A stretch of 20,056 nucleotides of DNA from assembly GCA_964601165.1 (NCBI GenBank), contig CAZRMK010000030.1:1-20056 (forward strand). Reading direction: 5' to 3'. The position numbers were made by a program, and so were the translations under genes. The notes below the pieces were generated by a model. It had not been told where the DNA came from. It saw only the letters and a program-made list of their open reading frames with translations, and did not search any database. The DNA is from Thiosulfativibrio sp964601165 (GTDB lineage: Bacteria; Pseudomonadota; Gammaproteobacteria; Thiomicrospirales; Thiomicrospiraceae). Within the stretch, counting starts at the first letter, position 1. Each line of letters begins with the position of its first letter. Below, piece by piece: positions 15,293 through 20,056 of this stretch.

Positions 15293-15895
15293 ATGAAAAA
15301 ATCAATTATCAGCGTCGTCAGCTTAGGAATCATTTTAGGTATGGGGATTTTATTTTTACCAGGCAACGACCAATCCTCAGAAGAAAGGACTGCTAAAATC
15401 ATCACTCATGATAAACCGATTGGAGGAAACTTCACCATTACCACCGCCAGTGGTGAGCTATCTTTAAGAGATTTGCAAGGTCAACTGGTACTTCTTTACT
15501 TTGGCTACACCTTTTGTCCTGACATTTGCCCAACCAATTTAAGCAGTTTATTCTCTGCTTATCGTCAATTATCTACAGAAGAACAAGAGCAAGTTCAGAT
15601 TGTATTTATTTCAGTCGATCCTAATCGAGATACCCCTGAGAGACTAGGACTCTACTCAGATTACTTTCAAATGAATATGATTTCAGGAACCTCTGATAAA
15701 GAAAATCTTATCAACATTGCTAAAAATTATGGTGTGGTTTTTGTAAGTCATCAAGAATCAGAAACAGACCTATATTATGCAGTAGATCATTCTGCCTTTA
15801 CCTATCTTATTGACAAAAAAGGTCAGCTAAAAACCCAATTACCCCATGCAACCACACCAGAACAGTTTATTGAAGCCATTAGAAATCATTTGTAA
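15293..15895 (+). CDS. SCO1/SenC family copper chaperone/thiol oxidoreductase
   Basis: Delivers or reduces the CuA site of cytochrome c oxidase on the periplasmic side of the membrane. The 200-residue product has an N-terminal membrane anchor (about residues 4-23). The thioredoxin-like domain has the copper ligands in FGYTFCPDICP (Cys75 and Cys79) and the conserved His166 in DHSAFTYLID, so all three ligands are present. Also visible is FISVDPNRDTPERLGLY, typical of SCO proteins. No strong ribosome-binding site is seen. A PCu(A)C gene follows 32 bp downstream, the usual partner in CuA assembly. Confidence 0.93.
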   Translation: MKKSIISVVSLGIILGMGILFLPGNDQSSEERTAKIITHDKPIGGNFTITTASGELSLRDLQGQLVLLYFGYTFCPDICPTNLSSLFSAYRQLSTEEQEQVQIVFISVDPNRDTPERLGLYSDYFQMNMISGTSDKENLINIAKNYGVVFVSHQESETDLYYAVDHSAFTYLIDKKGQLKTQLPHATTPEQFIEAIRNHL

Positions 15896-15927
15896 TTGAC
15901 AACAGAACATCCATTAAGGATCTACCC

Positions 15928-16392
15928 ATGTTTAAAAAGCAACTTATCGCACTTTTTATCATATCTTTAACCAGTTTATCTGCCATAGCAAATCAAGCAG
16001 CCAACATTGAAGTTGTCAAACCCTTTGCACGAGAAGTTCCACCAATGGCAATGGCTTCTGCTAGTTTTATGACACTAAAAAACACTAGTAACCAAGATAT
16101 TTTATTAATTAAAGCTGATTCTGAAATTGCAAAAAAAGTGGAGCTACATACTCATATTAATGATGGTGGTGTTATGAGAATGCGTGAAGTTCCTAACATT
16201 AAAATCCCTGCCAATGGTAAAACCTCTTTAAAACCTGGAGGATTGCACATTATGCTTATCAGTCTTAACAAAGTTATTAAAGCCGGAGATACTGTTAAAG
16301 TTGAGCTAACTTTTGAAGACGGTAGTCAAAAAACCGTTGCCATGCCAGTTAAATCTTTACTTGATATGGGTATGAACCACATGAAAAATTAG
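15928..16392 (+). CDS. Periplasmic copper chaperone PCu(A)C
   Basis: Binds Cu(I) in the periplasm and passes it to cytochrome oxidase with SCO. The 154-residue product begins with a signal peptide (MFKKQ, hydrophobic core, cleavage after SAIA near residue 21). The family copper motif H-x10-M-x21-H-x-M is intact: His74, Met85, His107 and Met109 in ELHTH, VMRMREV and GGLHIMLI. The C-terminus MGMNHMKN adds extra Met/His residues that could also contact copper. AAGGAT lies about seven bases ahead of the ATG. Probably co-transcribed with the SCO gene. Confidence 0.93.
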   Translation: MFKKQLIALFIISLTSLSAIANQAANIEVVKPFAREVPPMAMASASFMTLKNTSNQDILLIKADSEIAKKVELHTHINDGGVMRMREVPNIKIPANGKTSLKPGGLHIMLISLNKVIKAGDTVKVELTFEDGSQKTVAMPVKSLLDMGMNHMKN

Positions 16393-16454
16393 AATCCTGA
16401 ATAATAAAGTAAAAACTTAAGCCTACTTCAATACATTTTTACTATAAACCTATC

Positions 16455-16460
16455 TATAAT
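16455..16460 (+). promoter_or_regulatory. Candidate -10 box ahead of the unknown exported-protein gene
   Basis: TATAAT matches the sigma70 -10 consensus, 33 bases before the ATG at 16494. No convincing -35 hexamer lies 16-18 bases upstream, so this is only a candidate. The gap since the PCu(A)C stop is 101 bp, which makes a separate promoter reasonable. A weak AGTAAAAA/TTTTTACT inverted repeat lies earlier in the same gap. Confidence 0.35.
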
Positions 16461-16493
16461 TCAGACAAAGAATTTTATTAGAAAGGTATCCAC

Positions 16494-16943
16494 ATGAAAA
16501 CAATATTATCCGTCCTAGTCGTCGGTAGTTTAATGGCGACAGCAAACTTAGCTTATGCTGAAGATTTAACCAAGGCTCGCACTATTGATATGTGCCTTGA
16601 ATACTATGGAGCGGATGATGACCGTAAAGCCATACTGTATAAAGAAATAGATCGTCGTGGCACGATTAGTTACAAAGACCTTGATGGTCTCAAAAGTGGC
16701 AACATTTACCAAGGCAGTACTGTTTGTGGTATGTATATGATTGCAGGAAAACCTATCAAAGAAAAAGCTCGGAAACTTCGCTCGATGACTTTCAAAGTTG
16801 TTCATGTCTACCCTAATAACTACTATGTTTCTCAATCAGGTATTGTTATGAATGTACTCGAAAGAATAGAAGGAAAAATGCCTCCATCACTCATGAAAGA
16901 AAAACCTACGGTTATGCCACCTCCAGTATTATATAATAGGTAG
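16494..16943 (+). CDS. Exported protein of unknown function
   Basis: I do not recognise this 149-residue protein. It has a clear signal peptide (MKTILSVLVVGSLMATANLAYA, cleavage before ED near residue 23). The mature part has exactly two Cys (DMCLEYYGAD and STVCGMYM), about 45 residues apart, which could form a disulfide in the periplasm. Residues 88-120 (KARKLRSMTFKVVHVYPNNYYVSQSG) look beta-rich, and the tail is Met/Pro-rich (KMPPSLMKEKPTVMPPPV). AAAGGT precedes the ATG. Placement between copper chaperones and rpiA and the Met content permit, but do not show, a role in metal handling. It may be transcribed on its own from the -10 at 16455. Confidence 0.8.
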   Translation: MKTILSVLVVGSLMATANLAYAEDLTKARTIDMCLEYYGADDDRKAILYKEIDRRGTISYKDLDGLKSGNIYQGSTVCGMYMIAGKPIKEKARKLRSMTFKVVHVYPNNYYVSQSGIVMNVLERIEGKMPPSLMKEKPTVMPPPVLYNR

Positions 16944-17003
16944 CTTAGTCCTGAATCGGTGATTTCACTATGTCACAGGATAACCTTAAAGGAAGAAAAT
17001 TTA

Positions 17004-17666
17004 ATGACACAAGATGAATTAAAGCAAGCGGTTGCTAAAGCGGCTATTGAATACGTTGAGCCTGACACTATTATTGGTGTGGGTACTGGGTCAACGGCCA
17101 ATTTTTTTATTGATGAACTCGCTAAAATAAAACAAACAATTGAGGGTGCGGTAGCTTCTTCAGAAGCCACAGCAGAACGCCTTAAATCTCATGGCATTCC
17201 TGTATTTGATTTAAATTATGCATCTCGAATTTCTGTTTATATCGATGGTACTGATGAAGCAGATGGTAACTGTAACCTGATTAAAGGCGGTGGCGGTGCA
17301 TTAACCCGTGAAAAAATTGTGCTGGCTGTTGCAGATAAATTTGTTTGCATTGCTGATATCTCTAAGAAAGTTGATGTTCTAGGAAAGTTTCCACTTCCTG
17401 TCGAAGTAATCCCTATGGCTCGTAGCTATGTGGCACGTGAAATAGTAAAACGATTCGGCGCTGAACCAGTATTACGTGATGGATTTACTACCGATAACGG
17501 CAATCTTATCTTAGATGTACATAGTTTAGACCTTACTAACCCTGTAGCAGTAGAAAAAGAATTCAACAATATTGTAGGTGTCGTCACTAATGGTCTGTTC
17601 GCCGCTCGTAAAGCGGACATTATCCTATACGGCACAACTAATGGTGTTGAAAAAGTAGAATCTTAA
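17004..17666 (+). CDS. rpiA: Ribose-5-phosphate isomerase A
   Basis: Interconverts ribose 5-phosphate and ribulose 5-phosphate in the non-oxidative pentose phosphate pathway. The 220-residue product has the phosphate loop GVGTGST (25-31) and the catalytic residues at the same numbers as in E. coli: Asp81, Asp84, Lys94 and Glu103 in DGTDEADGNCNLIKGGGGALTREK (broken here only by position). The start at 17004 (MTQDELKQ) is supported by AGGAAG eight bases upstream; the frame is open for 15 more codons without support. The next gene, a thioredoxin-like protein, starts 17 bp after its stop. Confidence 0.96.
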   Translation: MTQDELKQAVAKAAIEYVEPDTIIGVGTGSTANFFIDELAKIKQTIEGAVASSEATAERLKSHGIPVFDLNYASRISVYIDGTDEADGNCNLIKGGGGALTREKIVLAVADKFVCIADISKKVDVLGKFPLPVEVIPMARSYVAREIVKRFGAEPVLRDGFTTDNGNLILDVHSLDLTNPVAVEKEFNNIVGVVTNGLFAARKADIILYGTTNGVEKVES

Positions 17667-17683
17667 AACATTTAGAGATTAAT

Positions 17684-18235
17684 ATGAAAAATATTGGCAG
17701 TAAAATTTTTGGCTTATTCGTACTATCCCTTTTGGGAACATTACTGTACCTCACCGTTTTTTCTGACGACGGATTAGGATCCGCTCCTGATATTACAATT
17801 CCAATTTCTGAAACTAGAGATTTACATCTTAACAAACCAATGAGACCTATAATAGTTCTTTTTTGGGCAACCTCTTGTCCTCCATGCATTGAAAAAATGC
17901 CTTATTTAGCAGACATGAAACAACGCTTAGGGGGTCGTTTTGAAATCGTTGCAATCGCAATGGACTATGACCCTGAAAAACATATAGAGAGTTTTCTTGC
18001 TGCCAATGATTTTCCTTTTATTTTTATTAACGATAAATATGGAACAATGGCCAAAGATTTTGGCGGTGTTTTACTCACCCCTACTAGCTTTTTAATCGCT
18101 CCAAACGGTAGAATTGTTTATAGGAGAATTGGTGACATGGATTTAGAACAAGTTGAGAAGCGTATTATACAAATGAGCCCTCGATATAACCCTCAACCCC
18201 AGGCTTCCTCTCCATCACTAAAATACAGCCTTTAA
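17684..18235 (+). CDS. Membrane-anchored TlpA/ResA-like thioredoxin
   Basis: A 183-residue protein with an N-terminal membrane segment (about 7-26), placing the rest outside the cytoplasm. The thioredoxin-fold domain has the redox site WATSCPPCIEKMP (Cys65-Pro-Pro-Cys68) and the cis-Pro loop LLTPTSFLI. The family reduces disulfides in the periplasm, often in cytochrome c or CuA maturation. The C-terminal 15 residues are Pro/Ser-rich. It lies 17 bp behind rpiA and 98 bp ahead of hemL, so it is probably co-transcribed with rpiA. The nearby SCO and PCu(A)C genes suggest a link to oxidase assembly, by context only. Confidence 0.9.
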   Translation: MKNIGSKIFGLFVLSLLGTLLYLTVFSDDGLGSAPDITIPISETRDLHLNKPMRPIIVLFWATSCPPCIEKMPYLADMKQRLGGRFEIVAIAMDYDPEKHIESFLAANDFPFIFINDKYGTMAKDFGGVLLTPTSFLIAPNGRIVYRRIGDMDLEQVEKRIIQMSPRYNPQPQASSPSLKYSL

Positions 18236-18253
18236 ATATACCCTTAAAATAAC

Positions 18254-18290
18254 CTGAGCCCTTTAAAATGAACAGATACAAAGGTCTCAG
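18254..18290. repeat. Miniature inverted repeat with GAGACCTTTG-type end
   Basis: CTGAGCCCTTT and AAAGGTCTCAG pair at 10 of 11 positions around a 15-base loop. The right arm, read on the minus strand, is GAGACCTTTGTAT, the same as the solo end at 1398 and one base from the hairpin MITE ends. It may be an internal-deletion remnant of that family. It lies in the 98-bp gap between the thioredoxin-like gene and hemL. Confidence 0.5.
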
Positions 18291-18333
18291 CTATATCTAA
18301 TCGATTCTTTTAAATATTAAAAGGTATTCCTTA

Positions 18334-19614
18334 ATGTCTAACTCTCACAATTTATTCAAAGATGCTCAAAAACACATTCCTGGTGGAGTTAACTCCCCTG
18401 TTAGAGCGTTTAAAGGTGTTGGAGGAGAACCTATTTTCTTTAAATCGGCTAAAGGAGCCTATTTAACCGATGTAGACAACAAACAATATATTGATTATGT
18501 TGCCTCTTGGGGGTCAGCGATTGTGGGGCATGCCCACCCAGAAGTCGTTCAAGTCGTTCAAGAACAGGCAGAGCTTGGCTTATCCTTTGGAGCGCCCACT
18601 GAAATAGAAACCACCATGGCTGATTTAGTTTGCAATCTCATTCCTTCAATCGATATGATTCGTATGGTCAGCTCAGGAACCGAAGCTACTATGAGTGCTA
18701 TTCGTTTAGCACGAGGTTATACTGGACGAGATAAAATAGTTAAATTTGAAGGTTGTTATCATGGGCATTCAGATTCATTGCTTGTCAAAGCTGGCTCTGG
18801 TGCACTCACTCTTGGTGTGCCTTCTTCCCCTGGTGTTCCCGCTGCTTTAGCAGAAGAAACTCTTACTCTTACTCATAATAATGCTGAAGAAGTTAAACAA
18901 GTTTTTGCTAAAATGGGAGAACAAATCGCTTGTATTATTGTAGAACCTATTGCCGGAAATATGAATTGTATTCCTCCTGAAGAAGGTTTTTTAGCAACCC
19001 TGCGTGAAGTATGCGACCAAAACGGCACTGTGCTTATATTTGATGAAGTCATGTGTGGTTTTCGTGCCGATTTAAAGGGCGCGCAAGGGCTTTATAATAT
19101 CACCCCAGACTTAACCACCTTTGGGAAAGTTATTGGCGGCGGAATGCCTATCGGCGCCTTTGGTGGTAAAAGTGAAATTATGGAGCATATCGCCCCCTTA
19201 GGTCCTGTATATCAAGCAGGAACTTTATCAGGCAACCCTATTGCTATGGCAGCAGGGCTAAAAACCCTGCAACTTATTCAAGCAAAAGGCTTTTACGACC
19301 AGCTTACCTCTAAAACCAAAACCCTATTGGCAGGATTACAAGCCGCGGCTGATGCTAATAATATTCCCTTCACTACCAACCAAGTTGGTGGAATGTTTGG
19401 ATTTTTCTTTAACACAGAAAAAAACATTAGTCGTTTTGCACAAGTTACCAAAGGCAATATGGAACAATTTAAAGTCTTTTATCATGGAATGCTGGCAGAG
19501 GGAGTTTATCTAGCTCCATCCGCCTATGAAGCTGGATTTATGTCTTCCCAACATACAGATGCTGACATTAAAGCAACCATTAATGCTGCTCAAAAAGTAA
19601 TGGCTAATTTATAA
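18334..19614 (+). CDS. hemL: Glutamate-1-semialdehyde 2,1-aminomutase
   Basis: PLP enzyme forming 5-aminolevulinate from glutamate-1-semialdehyde in the C5 route to heme, siroheme and cobalamin. The 426-residue product has the family start IPGGVNSPVRAFKGVGG, the SSGTEATMSAIRLAR cofactor-phosphate block, FEGCYHGHSD, LIFDEVMCGFR with the PLP-binding Asp, and the catalytic Lys265 in TTFGKVIGGGMPIGAFGG. The Cys in DEVMCGF replaces the more usual Thr, a mild change. AAAGG lies about nine bases before the ATG. Its stop overlaps the target duplication of the hairpin MITE at 19618, whose + strand would form the 3' end of the hemL mRNA. Confidence 0.97.
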   Translation: MSNSHNLFKDAQKHIPGGVNSPVRAFKGVGGEPIFFKSAKGAYLTDVDNKQYIDYVASWGSAIVGHAHPEVVQVVQEQAELGLSFGAPTEIETTMADLVCNLIPSIDMIRMVSSGTEATMSAIRLARGYTGRDKIVKFEGCYHGHSDSLLVKAGSGALTLGVPSSPGVPAALAEETLTLTHNNAEEVKQVFAKMGEQIACIIVEPIAGNMNCIPPEEGFLATLREVCDQNGTVLIFDEVMCGFRADLKGAQGLYNITPDLTTFGKVIGGGMPIGAFGGKSEIMEHIAPLGPVYQAGTLSGNPIAMAAGLKTLQLIQAKGFYDQLTSKTKTLLAGLQAAADANNIPFTTNQVGGMFGFFFNTEKNISRFAQVTKGNMEQFKVFYHGMLAEGVYLAPSAYEAGFMSSQHTDADIKATINAAQKVMANL

Positions 19615-19781
19615 TATGAGACCTTTGCATAAATGGGGTGCGAATAAAAATGAGATATATTTTACTAGGTTTTGCTCAAAAAATAAGCTTAATAGCTAGC
19701 TATTGGGCGTTTTTTTGGGCAAAAGATTGTGAAATATAGCCATTTTAATTTGTGCATCCATTTATGCAAAGGTCTCAATAT
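19613..19781. mobile_element. 159-bp hairpin MITE with GAGACCTTTGCAT ends
   Basis: The element spans 19618-19776. The first 19 bases of each arm match perfectly (GAGACCTTTGCATAAATGG), and pairing continues imperfectly to the apex. The centre is AATAGCTAGCTATT (19691-19704), within one base of the element midpoint. The 5-bp direct repeat AATAT flanks it (19613-19617 and 19777-19781). It shares ends, a TTTTGC-C-AAAAAA stem segment and the apex with the element at 13080, but the rest of the arms differ. In the best arm alignment all six transition differences are of the G.U type in a + strand RNA. No coding frame. Confidence 0.9.
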
Positions 19782-19893
19782 ATCATTCAACTAAAATGAA
19801 TTTTTACTTTTAAAGAAGTGGGCAGCTTAGTAAAATCTTCGTACAACAGATTAATCGTTTACCTCTATGGCTAAAAAAGGCTCTTCTCCGCCA

Positions 19894-20055
19894 TTATGAC
19901 ACTTTCCCCTCAATTCCCCCGTAAAACATAGAGCAATCATCAGGTACAGCGGTTTGTCTTATCTTCAGTTTAAAATAGTCCGTATCCAAAATACCACGAG
20001 TTCTTTTTCGAATCATACCAATGGCAACATTACCTGCCTCAATTCGTGCACTGGT
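19894..20055 (-). CDS. Partial reading frame, possible transposase C-terminus
   Basis: A minus-strand frame is open from the window edge to a TAA at 19894-19896, giving 53 residues that end GGIEGKVS. It begins TSARIEAGNVAIGMIRKRT, a basic, helical-looking stretch loosely like the tail of DDE transposases; I cannot assign a family. It starts outside the window, so start, length and function are unknown. Position next to a MITE fits a mobile-DNA region. The DNA between it and the MITE (19782-19893) shows no other feature. Confidence 0.35.
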   Translation of the reverse strand, partial: TSARIEAGNVAIGMIRKRTRGILDTDYFKLKIRQTAVPDDCSMFYGGIEGKVS

Positions 20056-20056
20056 T

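Noticed and set aside
16944..17003. Hairpin TCCTG..CAGGA with inner GTGA..TCAC before rpiA as a riboswitch or terminator
   Set aside because: Stems are only 4-5 bp, no U tract follows, and it resembles no known riboswitch core.
7405..19776. CRISPR array
   Set aside because: The repeats are dispersed palindromic elements with target duplications, not regularly spaced direct repeats.

Overview
The window is from an AT-rich gammaproteobacterium. Supporting features are the rimP-nusA-infB-rbfA-truB order, a NusA of 495 residues with two C-terminal acidic repeats, a GlnRS whose proposed start matches the 554-residue E. coli enzyme, and the cysS/ppiB/glnS/lpxH and ilvA/rpiA neighbourhoods. I cannot name the genus. 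Copper-delivery proteins for cytochrome oxidase point to aerobic respiration. The density of small palindromic repeats suggests a lineage such as Methylococcales, Thiotrichales or a sulfur-oxidising symbiont, but that is inference.

Layout. Positions 56-7251, all minus strand, hold the translation/transcription operon rimP-nusA-infB-rbfA-truB, followed by a rhodanese-like/methyltransferase fusion and a cyclic-nucleotide-binding-domain protein where rpsO-pnp usually sit. Positions 7252-7596 hold a near-consensus sigma70 promoter, a strong terminator hairpin between that promoter and rimP (a likely attenuator), and a 181-bp hairpin MITE. Positions 7597-13070 hold cysS, ppiA, ppiB, a small unknown gene, glnS and lpxH. 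Positions 13080-15118 hold a second hairpin MITE, a VF530-family gene, ilvA and a 34-bp palindrome. Positions 15293-17666 hold SCO1/SenC, PCu(A)C, an unknown exported protein and rpiA. Positions 17684-19614 hold a TlpA-like thioredoxin and hemL, followed by a third hairpin MITE and a partial reading frame at the right edge.

Most genes are housekeeping: ribosome maturation, aminoacyl-tRNA synthesis, proline isomerisation, lipid A, isoleucine, pentose phosphate and tetrapyrrole synthesis, and copper supply to oxidase.

The unusual part is a system of small palindromes between the genes. Three elements of about 160-181 bp carry two unrelated types of end, yet all have the same 14-bp palindrome AATAGCTAGCTATT at the hairpin apex. 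In the confidently aligned arms, every transition difference leaves a G.U-type pair when the + strand is read as RNA, and none leaves A.C. That fits selection on a transcribed RNA hairpin, or strand-specific C-to-T change. These elements and their solo ends also supply stop codons (VF530), a possible start codon (methyltransferase) and promoter-proximal DNA (rimP).
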